Assembly: GCF_014645735.1 (NCBI RefSeq)
Contig: NZ_BMMH01000002.1
Span: forward strand, 620,001 to 684,000
Direction: 5' to 3'
Length of the DNA stretch: 64,000 bases
Source: Nocardia jinanensis
GTDB lineage: Bacteria; Actinomycetota; Actinomycetes; Mycobacteriales; Mycobacteriaceae
Below, in pieces: positions 35,618 through 43,724 of this stretch. Every line of letters starts with the position of its first letter. The first letter of the stretch is position 1. The position numbers and the translations under genes are program-made. The notes under the pieces are model-generated. The model saw nothing but the letters and a program-made list of their open reading frames with translations. It was not told where the DNA came from and ran no database searches.

Positions 35618-35690
35618 AATCGATACATGGGCACGCTTATCGGCCTACCGTAGACCGGCCCGGAGGCTCCGCGGCGACCTCCGGGCTACC

Positions 35691-35975
35691 TCACAGCAGC
35701 TCGACACGACTCGCGAGCCAGCGTCCGCCGACATCGTTCATCGTCATGAGGATGCGATTGCGGTCGATCCGGGGCGCCGGCGTGGTGATGTTGCTGATCT
35801 CGGCGTCGACGAAGAGCATGACCACCACCTCGTCCCGGAACGCCGACCGGATACTCGCGGCCACGGTGGTCGCGACCAGCCCGAGAGCCAGCGCCACGAC
35901 GGCGACCCGCTTCCACATCTCTCGCCGACCGGGGGCCACACTCTCGCACACAACCAGTTCTTCGGCTTCTGTCAC
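35691..35975 (-). pseudogene. Truncated Mce-associated membrane protein
   Basis: A 94-residue frame. From MWKRVAVVALALGLVATTVAAS it has one membrane helix, and its end (VVVMLFVDAEISN ... RIDRNRILMTMNDVGGRWLASRVELL) matches the last strands of Mce-associated proteins, which are normally about twice as long. The roughly 100 residues between helix and tail are missing. The first 19 codons (to 35919) read antisense through the norE remnant, so the real gene was also cut at its 5' side. Probably non-functional. Confidence 0.6.
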
Positions 35976-36158
35976 ATGCTCACCGGAGTCCACCTGTTCC
36001 ACGCCGGGCTCGGTCTGCTCATCCTGGGCTTGGTGATCCGTGAACTGCGCCCTTCCGGCCGCCGCCGTATCGCGATGATCGAATCGGGCGCCATCTCCTG
36101 GCATATGGTCGATCTGCTCTGGATCGTCCTCTTCGCCCTGCTGTACGTACTGAGGTGA
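35931..36158 (+). pseudogene. C-terminal remnant of NorE-like cytochrome c oxidase subunit III
   Basis: Reads GGHTLAHNQFFGFCHMLTG, then VHLFHAGLGLLILGLVIRE, then ISWHMVDLLWIVLFALLYVLR, the last three helices of the NorE/subunit III family. The first 110-130 residues are missing: the homology stops at about 35931, where the Mce-associated remnant begins on the other strand. Only the last 60 codons follow an ATG. It was once cotranscribed with the norF-like gene 4 bases downstream. Confidence 0.65.
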
Positions 36159-36162
36159 CACC

Positions 36163-36444
36163 GTGACCGTTCTCCGTCTCGACTCCGCCCACATCACCAC
36201 GGTTGTGTGGCTCGCACTCGCCGCGACGGCCCTCCTGTCGTGGTGGCCGGCCCCCGGCCATTCGGCGGCACCGGTCTCCCCCAGCACCCTGGTGACCGGC
36301 GCGGCGATCGCGCTCGGCGCGCTGAAGACCCGTCTGGTCCTGCGGTACTTCATGCAAGTGGGCACCGGTCCGCGCTGATTGCGCTTGTCGACCGATGCCT
36401 GGCTACTGGCGGTCTGGGGCGCGGTGCTCGGAATCTCTCTCTGA
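36163..36444 (+). pseudogene. NorF-like cytochrome oxidase subunit IV with premature TGA
   Basis: The frame opens with GTG at 36163 and encodes two helices and LKTRLVLRYFMQVGTGPR, then a TGA at 36376-36378. The same frame continues as LRLSTDAWLLAVWGAVLGISL to a second TGA at 36444, which is the expected last helix of the family. A tryptophan usually sits near the interrupted codon, so a single TGG to TGA change is the simplest cause. A frameshift is not needed. Confidence 0.65.
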
Positions 36445-36463
36445 TGAGGCTCGCCGCGCGGAA

Positions 36464-36908
36464 TCAAACCGGCAGGTCGAGCATCCGCTCGGTGAGCTGG
36501 ATCAGAGTGCTCCGCAGCGTATCGTCGTCGAGGTCGGTGACCAGCGGGTTGACCACCGCTCCGGCGATGGCCGCCGACAGCACCGCGGCCGACACCCGCG
36601 CCAGGTTGTCGTCGTCGCGTTCGTCGAGCAGGACCGCGTAGAGCCGGCTCATGAACACCCGGAACGGCTCGTGCGCCCCCAGCAGACGCACGATCACCGG
36701 ATCGCTGGTCAGCGTGCTGACCCATTTGCGGCGCTGGACCGCCATATCGATGACCTATGTCAGCAGTACCCGCCGGGCCCGCGTGCGATCCGGTTCCGCC
36801 TCCGCGGCGAACAACGCGTCCTCGAGTATCGCCAATTCGCCGGTGGTCACGGCGATCACGATCTGATCCTTGGTCTTGAACTGGTAGTAGATCGCCGCCT
36901 TGGTCACA
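36464..36908 (-). pseudogene. TetR-family regulator, truncated and with an internal TAG
   Basis: Reading right to left: VTKAAIYYQFKTKDQIVIAV is the recognition helix region, followed by ARRVLLT, a TAG at 36755-36757, then in the same frame VIDMAVQRRKWVSTLTSDP and the full C-terminal domain to 36464. CAG to TAG would explain the stop. The first 30-40 residues including helix 1 are absent; the homology ends at about 36905 against a fragment on the plus strand. It cannot make a functional repressor. Confidence 0.65.
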
Positions 36909-37061
36909 GTGGACCCGTCGGTTCTGTTCATCGATGACGGAACGATCCTGACCTCGGCGGGTATCACCGCGGGCCTGGATCTGTGCCTGCACATGGTGCG
37001 CCGCGACCGGTCCAGGACTACCGACGTTTCCGATCACACACCGGATCTGCCACCTGGGTGA
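36909..37061 (+). pseudogene. Fragment of a GlxA/AraC-family regulator
   Basis: Reads VDPSVLFIDDGTILTSAGIT, then AGLDLCLHMVRRD, the strand and nucleophile-elbow region of the DJ-1/PfpI-like domain in GlxA-type regulators. Similarity is lost after about 37005; the frame closes at 37061. Both the start of the domain and the C-terminal AraC helix-turn-helix are missing. Confidence 0.55.
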
Positions 37062-37089
37062 TACCACCGGCGACGCCCGGTACCGATGG

Positions 37090-37878
37090 CTACGTGGGGG
37101 AACCACCGAGATCGGTGAACGAGCCGCCGCGTCCGGCTCCGGCAGTGAATCGATCGATGCCCGCGGCCGCCTCGGCCAGGGAGATCACGCCGTGTTCCCA
37201 TTCGTTGGCGAGCGCTTCTTGTTCACTCACACCTTCCTGCTGTAGCAGCGAGAGCCGATCATGCCGCTGACAGGTCTGTGGGAAGCCTGCGATCTCGGCG
37301 GCGAGCCGTTCGGCGGCCCGCCGCTCCTCACCCACCGGTACGACACGATCGACGAGTCCCATGGCGAGGGCTTCGGCCGCCTCCACAGGCCGCCCGGTGA
37401 GCACCATGTCCATTGCCCGGCCGGTACCGATCAGCCGCGGCAGCCGCACCGTTCCGCCGTCGATGAGCGGCACACCCCAGCGACGGCAGAAGACGCCGAA
37501 CACCGCATCGTCCCCGGCCACCCGGAGATCGCACCAGATCGCCAGCTCCAGCCCACCGGCGACAGCGTGCCCGGCGACCGCGGCGACAACCGGTTTGCTC
37601 AACTGCATACGGGTAGGCCCCATGGGCCCGCGCCCCTTCGCCGACAGCGGATTGGCGCGGTCGGTCCCGACCGCTTTGAGATCGGCACCGGCACAGAAGT
37701 TCCCGCCCTCACCCCACAACACGGCCACCGCCGCCGATTCGTCGTTCTCGAAGGCGGTGAAGGCGTCGAACAGGGCGGTGCCGGTGGGGCCGTCGACCGC
37801 GTTCCGGGCCTGCGGCCGGGACAGGACGACGGTGAACACCGGTCCCTCCCGTTCGATTCGTACCGGTGCGCTGGTCAT
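37090..37878 (-). CDS. Enoyl-CoA hydratase/isomerase-family protein
   Basis: Crotonase-fold CoA enzyme of 262 residues. The oxyanion-hole segments are NFCAGADLK (residues 60-68) and AGHAVAGGLELA (102-113) with Glu111 conserved. The second catalytic Glu of true hydratases is replaced in the segment WGVPLIDGG (134-142), so hydration is doubtful and another crotonase reaction is possible. The ATG at 37878 has GAAGGGG upstream; a GTG at 37902 is an alternative. It is the first intact gene beside the pseudogene block. Confidence 0.85.
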   Translation of the reverse strand: MTSAPVRIEREGPVFTVVLSRPQARNAVDGPTGTALFDAFTAFENDESAAVAVLWGEGGNFCAGADLKAVGTDRANPLSAKGRGPMGPTRMQLSKPVVAAVAGHAVAGGLELAIWCDLRVAGDDAVFGVFCRRWGVPLIDGGTVRLPRLIGTGRAMDMVLTGRPVEAAEALAMGLVDRVVPVGEERRAAERLAAEIAGFPQTCQRHDRLSLLQQEGVSEQEALANEWEHGVISLAEAAAGIDRFTAGAGRGGSFTDLGGSPT

Positions 37879-38232
37879 GGCTGCCCCTTCGTTCGCGGTC
37901 ACCGGCCGAGCCTATGGCCTCCGGCATGTTCCCGGGCCGAACCACACCGATCCGGCGGGCGGCAAGGTATCAGTTCCACTCGAGGTCTTGCCCCGACTGG
38001 GTATCGCGCATGCCGTCGGGCGCATCGCCGCCGCCGTCCTGGCTACCGCCGGGATCGACATCGGTTACCGTCCACACCCTTTCGATATCGCCGTGCCGGT
38101 TGCAGCGGGCGTGTATTCGCAACCGGCTCGGCCGCACCGGCGCCGATACTCGGCCGGTCGGGACCAGGAAGGGCGCCGCAATCCCGTTACGGCACAACCA
38201 CGGCCCGTTACCGCTCCGGTTCGAGCCAGGGA
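37879..38232. other. Gap with no recognised gene
   Basis: About 350 bases. An open plus-strand frame through it and a short minus-strand frame (37970-38197) have no family resemblance or ribosome site that I can support. It may be further decayed sequence continuing from the graveyard to the left. Confidence 0.4.
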
Positions 38233-39420
38233 CTAGTGTTCCGGTGAATCGGAGCCGAGCAGGCCGAACGCTTCCAAGGCGAGGTACAGTTCGGCCGACT
38301 GACGGGGATCGGTGGTGTCGCGGCCGGTGAGGTCCCGGATTTTACGCAGCCGATAGCGCACCGTATTGCGATGGCAGTGAGTGGCCTCGGCGACCGCCGC
38401 TGCCGATCCGCCGCACCGATACCAGGATTCGAGCGCACCGATCAGGTCGTCGCGCTCGCCGGCCGGGAGGTCGAGAAGCGGACCGAGGATCTGTGCGGCG
38501 ACCCGCCGACCCGTCTCGGGGACAGCGACGAGGAGATGAGCGACGGGTTCCTCGCCGAAACGGACCGTGACAGCCGACCCGGGCCGGGCCGACCGGGACG
38601 CGAGACGCGCCTCGGTCAGCGCCGCGGTGATCAGGTGCGGGGTCGAGAACCCGGCGCTGAGACCGACCCGGTCGGTGACGAACGCGGAGATGGTCGCCGG
38701 GGCACGCTCGATCGCTACCGGGGAGGCGGCCGACAGCAGCCCGATATAGGCGTCGATCTGGGCATCCCAGACCGACCGGATTCCGATGTCCTGTAGCGCC
38801 GCGGTGAGTTTCCCCGGGAGCGGCGCGGTGGGTTCGGTATCGATGGCGACCACCGCGAACGCGCCGCGTTCCGGCAGTCCGAGGGCACGCAGGACATCGA
38901 GGACACGTGCCGGATTACCGGAATGGTCGTCGAACAGGGTCCGGATCAACCGGCTCTGGAACTGGGCGTCGGAATGCGCGAGCAGCACTTCGGTTTCCCG
39001 GTAGGCCTCGACAGCCGCATCCGAGTACAGATCGACCAGTTCCCACAACCTGGTCGCCAGATCGTGCAGCCGGGCATCGCCCGGGCCGGCCGACCATCTC
39101 GTCAGTTCCTCCCAGATGAGCCGACCGCCCAGCCGGTAGGCGTGCAGCAGACTCGCTACCGGTATCCCCTGTTCGGCCTTGAGACGTCCGGCGTCGCGGG
39201 CAGGCTGTAAACGCAGCGGCTGGGCCCCGCCGAGGGCCCCGATCACCGCCGTGAGGTTCTCCAGGCAGGTCCGGTACAGCTGATCCGCGGTCAACAGGCC
39301 CGGCTCCCCGTAGGAAGGATCGGCTGCGACGATCCGGTCGACCAGGATGTCGGTCATCGCTTCGACGGAGTCGGCGAGCGCGGCGGCCAGAGGCGCCACG
39401 GACGGCGCGGACGTGCTCAT
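38233..39420 (-). CDS. PucR/CdaR-family transcriptional regulator
   Basis: A 395-residue regulator. The middle GGDEF-like domain spans about 160-290, and the C-terminal HTH_30 domain is clear: GSAAAVAEATHCHRNTVRYRLRKIRDLTGRD. The N-terminal half (HAYRLGGRLIWEELTRW) is the actinobacterial ligand-sensing region. It is divergent from an aldehyde dehydrogenase, with an 18-bp dyad between them, so it most likely controls that enzyme and perhaps itself. Confidence 0.88.
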   Translation of the reverse strand: MSTSAPSVAPLAAALADSVEAMTDILVDRIVAADPSYGEPGLLTADQLYRTCLENLTAVIGALGGAQPLRLQPARDAGRLKAEQGIPVASLLHAYRLGGRLIWEELTRWSAGPGDARLHDLATRLWELVDLYSDAAVEAYRETEVLLAHSDAQFQSRLIRTLFDDHSGNPARVLDVLRALGLPERGAFAVVAIDTEPTAPLPGKLTAALQDIGIRSVWDAQIDAYIGLLSAASPVAIERAPATISAFVTDRVGLSAGFSTPHLITAALTEARLASRSARPGSAVTVRFGEEPVAHLLVAVPETGRRVAAQILGPLLDLPAGERDDLIGALESWYRCGGSAAAVAEATHCHRNTVRYRLRKIRDLTGRDTTDPRQSAELYLALEAFGLLGSDSPEH

Positions 39421-39464
39421 ATCGGGCAGTCTAGTCGGGTCACCGTGACCTACGCCACGGCGGT

Positions 39465-39482
39465 TTTGTGCCCGTGCACAAA
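39465..39482. promoter_or_regulatory. Inverted repeat in the pucR / aldehyde dehydrogenase divergon
   Basis: Perfect 7-base arms TTTGTGC and GCACAAA around CCGT, 45 bases before the regulator start and about 105 before the enzyme start. Candidate PucR-family binding site. Confidence 0.5.
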
Positions 39483-39587
39483 CGCGAGACCCGAATGACG
39501 CAACATCGACACATTTTCTTCGAGCATGAGCACAGTCACACTCATCAGTACCCGGATCACCGGATCTCAGCTACGGAGTGTGCCCAC

Positions 39588-41303
39588 GTGCAGCCAGAAC
39601 AGGCCGTCGCGGCCGAAACGGTTATCGACAACGCCCTTGCCGAACTCGCCGAGGGCGAGCAGAAATGGTCACGGCTGCCGCTGGCCGGGCGGCGTGCCCT
39701 GCTCGACCGGATGCGCACGCTCACCGGGCAGCACGCCCGGGAGTGGGTCGAGGCCGCCGTGCGGATCAAGGGTCTCGACCCCGTGTCCCCGCTGGTGGGC
39801 GAGGAGTGGCTCTCCGGGCCCTACGTCTTCGCCACGAGCCTCACCGCGGTGTCACGGACCCTCGAATCGCTGGAGCGAGGGGTCAGCCCGCTCGCGAACG
39901 CGAAATTCGGCACCGCCGGGGGCCGGGTGACCGTGCGCGCACTGCCCGCCGGGCTCTACGACGAGCTTCTGCTCAGTGGTTTCCGTGCCGAGGTGTGGTT
40001 GCAGCCCGGCGTCGACGCGGACGCCGCGACGGCCGGTGCGGGACTCGCTCAGCTCGATCCCGCCCGCACCCAGGGGATCGGCGCGGTGCTGGGCGCCGGC
40101 AATATCACCTCGATCGCCCCGCTGGACACCATCTACGAACTCATCGCGCACAACCGGGTGGTAGCGCTGAAGCTGAACCCGGTCACCGATCCGCTGCTTC
40201 CGGTACTGGAGAAGATCTTCGCGCCGCTCATCGATCTCGGGGTGGTCCGGGTGCTCACCGGCGGCGCCGAGGTCGGCGGACGCCTGGTGACGCACGAACG
40301 GGTCGCGCACGTCCATATGACCGGCAGCGCCGTAACGCACGACGCCATCGTCTGGGGCACGGGCCCGCAGGCGGCCGAGCGGAAGCAGGCCGCGACCCCG
40401 CTACTGGACAAACCCATCACCAGCGAACTGGGCGGGGTGTCCCCGACCATCATCCTCCCCGGCGAATGGAGCACCGCCGACCTGGAATTCCAGGCCGAGC
40501 ACATCGCGACCCAGCGGCTGCACAACGGCGGCTACAACTGTGTGGCCGCACAGGCGGTGATCGTCGCCGCGGACTGGCCGCAGAAGGATGCCTTCCTGGC
40601 CGCGCTCACCGCGGCCGTCGACCGGGCGCCGGCCCGTCACGCCTACTATCCGGGCAGCGACAACCGTGTGGCCGGAGCGCGCGAGAGCTACCCCGACGCT
40701 CGGCAGCTCGGTCGGCGGGGCGAACGACTGCTGGTGACCGGGCTGGACCCGGACGCGGACGAAGCGCTGCTCTCCTCGGAATACTTCGCACCCGTACTCG
40801 GCGTCGTGGAACTCCCGGGGAGCGGATCCGCTTTCGCCCGCACCGCGGTGGACACGGCCAACGAGAAGTTCACCGGCACCCTCGGCGTGAACATCGTCGC
40901 GCACCCGGACACCCTGGCCGCACTCGGCGAAGAGTTCGACACGATGATCGAGCGGCTGCGCTACGGCACCGTCGCGGTCAACGCGTGGACGGCGGTCGGC
41001 TACCTGACCCCCACCGCGAGCTGGGGCGCTTTCCCCGGGCATACGCTCGACGATGTGCAGAGCGGTATCGGCGTCGTACACAACGCCTGGTTGATCGACC
41101 GGATCGAGCGCACCGTCGTCCGGGGCCCGTTCCGCCCCGCACCGCGGTCGATACTGCACGGCGAATGGGCCCTCACCCCCAAACCACCGTGGTTCGTATC
41201 CAACCGGACCGCCGCGCGAACAGGACAGCTGCTCACCGATTTCGCCGCCGGTCCGCGTTGGTCGCGCCTGCCCGCCATCTTCGCCTCCGCCCTCCGCGGC
41301 TGA
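39588..41303 (+). CDS. Aldehyde dehydrogenase-superfamily protein (divergent type)
   Basis: The 571-residue enzyme keeps the general base Glu280 (SELGGVSP) and nucleophile Cys318 (NGGYNCVAAQ) of aldehyde dehydrogenases, but the usual PWN segment reads GAGNITSIAP and the C-terminus is about 70 residues longer than normal. The GTG at 39588 is favoured by GGAGTG 8 bases upstream; an open frame to 39468 would run through the dyad and codes for an odd His-rich peptide. Divergent from its probable PucR regulator. Substrate unknown. Confidence 0.82.
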   Translation: MQPEQAVAAETVIDNALAELAEGEQKWSRLPLAGRRALLDRMRTLTGQHAREWVEAAVRIKGLDPVSPLVGEEWLSGPYVFATSLTAVSRTLESLERGVSPLANAKFGTAGGRVTVRALPAGLYDELLLSGFRAEVWLQPGVDADAATAGAGLAQLDPARTQGIGAVLGAGNITSIAPLDTIYELIAHNRVVALKLNPVTDPLLPVLEKIFAPLIDLGVVRVLTGGAEVGGRLVTHERVAHVHMTGSAVTHDAIVWGTGPQAAERKQAATPLLDKPITSELGGVSPTIILPGEWSTADLEFQAEHIATQRLHNGGYNCVAAQAVIVAADWPQKDAFLAALTAAVDRAPARHAYYPGSDNRVAGARESYPDARQLGRRGERLLVTGLDPDADEALLSSEYFAPVLGVVELPGSGSAFARTAVDTANEKFTGTLGVNIVAHPDTLAALGEEFDTMIERLRYGTVAVNAWTAVGYLTPTASWGAFPGHTLDDVQSGIGVVHNAWLIDRIERTVVRGPFRPAPRSILHGEWALTPKPPWFVSNRTAARTGQLLTDFAAGPRWSRLPAIFASALRG

Positions 41304-41405
41304 GGCCGGCGACTGCGACGCCCGAGTCACGCGCGAACGAACGGGGCACCCGACTCGGCGACAGGACCACCAGCACTGCCGACCCGCCGCCCCGGGTCGC
41401 CGAAT

Positions 41406-42500
41406 TCACGCGGAGAGTCCCGTCCACTGCGTGGCGGTGTACGGGTGAGACCCTTCGGTACCGTTCCAGCGACTGATCATCACTGTCAGGTTCGACGGCG
41501 AGGCCGAACCCGGATGAATATAGCCCCCGTAGAGCGTGGGCATTCGCGGCTTGCCCAGATGCGCCGACGGCCTCGTATCGTCGTGTACCACGTGGATTCG
41601 CTCATCCGACCACACCGCATCGGGCCGGTCGGCCGTGCGGGTTTTGATACTCAGATCGACGCAGTCGAAATACGACATCACATAGGTCGACCCGATACGC
41701 GCGACCGAGAACTCGCCGAGCGCGTTACCGCGACCGAAGATCGGCGTCGGTGGATACCGATATGTGGCATGCCAACCCCATCGGCCGTCGATATGGGCCC
41801 AGTTCTGCTGCGCGGCGAAATTCCCGTGGAAGAAATCGGCGGGGTCATAGCGGAAGAGCTGGACGAAGCCGTGATCCCGGCGGTAGCGGTGGCTACCGTT
41901 CCAACGCTTGGCGAACACGTAGAGATAACCGTCCGGGTCGATACCGGCGAATGTCCACATACCGTACGGGTTTCCGTCGATACCGAGGGCCTGCCCGGCC
42001 CAGCGATGGTCGAAATCGCGCCAGGTGGCGCCGTGGTCGTCGGACCAGGCGATACCGGAGAAGGCCGAACCGTCGGTGTCGGAGTCCGGGCCGGCCCAGG
42101 TGTGCACCGCGGTGTACTGCACGAAGGTGCGGCCACCGATCTCGATGGCGTCGTTCGGGATACGCGAGACCTCGGTGACACCTGCGCCGTTGTCCGCGTT
42201 GTGCCGGTAGTCGAACACCTGGCGCGCCCGGTCGCCGGAGACCGTACCGGTGAACTCGACCGCGCGAGAACCGGACTCGTCGAACTCGTCCTGGGTCAGG
42301 ATCAGCGGTGAGCCGAGGTAATCGCCGCTCTGATCCGGCCCGCACCACGAGTCACCCCAGAGATAGCCCCAGCCGCCTTCGCGCACCCGGCGATACGGGA
42401 TGCACAGATCGCTCGATCCGAGACCGAGCGCGCTCGCCGAATCGCCGGGAACGTCGCACAGAAGAGTGCCTTGCTGGGGCAGCTTGTCGGCAATCGGCAT
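41406..42500 (-). CDS. DUF4185 protein, possible endo-D-arabinanase
   Basis: The 364-residue beta-propeller-like protein contains LGLGSSDLCIPYRR, GYLWGDSWCG, WSDDHGATWRDF and FGRGNALGEFSVAR, typical of DUF4185. Mycobacterial DUF4185 proteins have been reported as endo-D-arabinanases (GH183), so cleavage of arabinogalactan or lipoarabinomannan is plausible. No signal peptide is seen from the ATG at 42500; a GTG at 42539 adds 13 residues without creating one, which is odd for a wall hydrolase. Confidence 0.75.
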   Translation of the reverse strand: MPIADKLPQQGTLLCDVPGDSASALGLGSSDLCIPYRRVREGGWGYLWGDSWCGPDQSGDYLGSPLILTQDEFDESGSRAVEFTGTVSGDRARQVFDYRHNADNGAGVTEVSRIPNDAIEIGGRTFVQYTAVHTWAGPDSDTDGSAFSGIAWSDDHGATWRDFDHRWAGQALGIDGNPYGMWTFAGIDPDGYLYVFAKRWNGSHRYRRDHGFVQLFRYDPADFFHGNFAAQQNWAHIDGRWGWHATYRYPPTPIFGRGNALGEFSVARIGSTYVMSYFDCVDLSIKTRTADRPDAVWSDERIHVVHDDTRPSAHLGKPRMPTLYGGYIHPGSASPSNLTVMISRWNGTEGSHPYTATQWTGLSA

Positions 42501-42630
42501 CAGCGCGAGGGTACCCCGACACCCGTCGCCCGGACACACGTTCTCACCGAGGTCCAGAGCGAAAACCTATCGACTGTGCACGCGTTCAGGTCAGCCTGCC
42601 CGCGGCGCGGGCTCCGGCGTAAGCGCTCGA

Positions 42631-43019
42631 CGGGCCAGGAACTGGCGAACTTGCTGTTCACCTACGAACTCGACCGGCGCCTCGCCGATACCCCGGCGAC
42701 AGCCCTGGCCGCCCACCCCGGCGGCGCGAGCACGGAGGTCTTCCGCTACTCCCCGGCGGCATTCCGCCTCGCCATAGTCCGTCTCTTCGGCCGCACACCC
42801 GCCATGGGCGCGTTACCCACCCTGCGTGCCGCCACCGACCCGCGGGCCACCGGTGGCGACTACTACGGACCCGCCGGACTCTTCGAGATCCGCGGCTACC
42901 CGGGCCGGGTGAAGTCGAGCACCCGCTCATACGACCGCCACCGGCAGGAAAGCCTCTGGACGGCCTCCGAGAAGCTCACCGACGTGCGGTTCGCTGTGAG
43001 CGGAACCACCGGCAGCTGA
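42631..43019 (+). pseudogene. C-terminal half of an SDR oxidoreductase
   Basis: The frame reads ELANLLFTYELDRRLA, then ALAAHPGGASTEVFRYSP, MGALPTLRAATDP and GGDYYGPAGLFEIRGYP, a close match to the second half of large protochlorophyllide-reductase-like SDR proteins. The Rossmann half and catalytic Tyr-x-x-x-Lys are missing: just before LANLLF, where Y-x-x-S-K is expected, the text is KRSTGQE. The lost part would have occupied the place now held by the DUF4185 gene. Confidence 0.65.
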
Positions 43020-43025
43020 AACGGC

Positions 43026-43047
43026 GTAATCTTGTAATCAAGTAATC
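43026..43047. repeat. Three direct repeats of GTAATC with 8-base period
   Basis: Copies at 43026-43031, 43034-43039 and 43042-43047, with spacers TT and AA. They lie 23 bases before the ATG of the 43070 gene, at the core promoter. The middle part also forms the dyad CTTG-TAAT-CAAG (43031-43042). Likely operator for a regulator that binds in tandem. Confidence 0.5.
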
Positions 43048-43069
43048 GTTGGAGCTGGGAAGGTGCACC

Positions 43070-43693
43070 ATGAGACATGGACATCGAGGACGCGGATTCG
43101 GCCGGCCCGGCGGCTGGCAGCAGGCCGATCTTCCGGACGCGGCGGACGCGGCGGACTGGTTCACCGGGCGCCTGCCCGGCGACTGGTTCACCGGCAGTCC
43201 CGCCATCGAGATCGACCGGGACGAGATCGTGGTGATCGGAGAACTACCCCTTCCCCGAACGGACTCCGCCGAGGACGAGAAGTCCGCGGCCACCGAGTCC
43301 GCGGAGAACGAGGACCAGAGCCCCCGCGGGATCCCGAACGCGACGAAACAGGGCGCGGTGGCGCGTTTCCGGGAGACCACCCGCGCTGCCCGTATGCAGA
43401 TCGCCGATGAGGCCCAGCAGCGCTACGGCCGCAGTGTCGCCTGGGGGGTGTCGGTCGACGGTGAGCAGGTCCTGTTCACTCACCTGGCGGTGCCGGTGAT
43501 GACCCGGTTACGCCAGCCGGAGCGCAAGGTACTCGACACTCTCGTCGACGCGGGTGTGGCGCGCTCCCGGGCCGACGCACTGGCCTGGACGGTGAGACTG
43601 GCGGGTCAGCACGCGGAAGCCTGGCTCGAGGAATTACGGGCGGCCATGAGCAAGGTCGAAGACCTGCGTTCCGAGGGCCCCCGAGGACTCTGA
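43070..43693 (+). CDS. Conserved-looking acidic protein of unknown function
   Basis: A 207-residue protein. The N-terminus is Gly/Arg/His-rich (MRHGHRGRGFGRPGGWQQ), an acidic stretch of Glu/Asp/Ser follows (about 60-95), and the C-terminal half is helical with RKVLDTLVDAGVARSRADALAWTVRL, which resembles a ribbon-helix-helix or small-helix segment. GGAAGG lies 6 bases before the ATG. The preceding GTAATC repeats suggest dedicated regulation, possibly by itself. I do not recognise a named family. Confidence 0.7.
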   Translation: MRHGHRGRGFGRPGGWQQADLPDAADAADWFTGRLPGDWFTGSPAIEIDRDEIVVIGELPLPRTDSAEDEKSAATESAENEDQSPRGIPNATKQGAVARFRETTRAARMQIADEAQQRYGRSVAWGVSVDGEQVLFTHLAVPVMTRLRQPERKVLDTLVDAGVARSRADALAWTVRLAGQHAEAWLEELRAAMSKVEDLRSEGPRGL

Positions 43694-43724
43694 CGACGCC
43701 CGGCTGCCCCAAGCCTTCGCGGGC

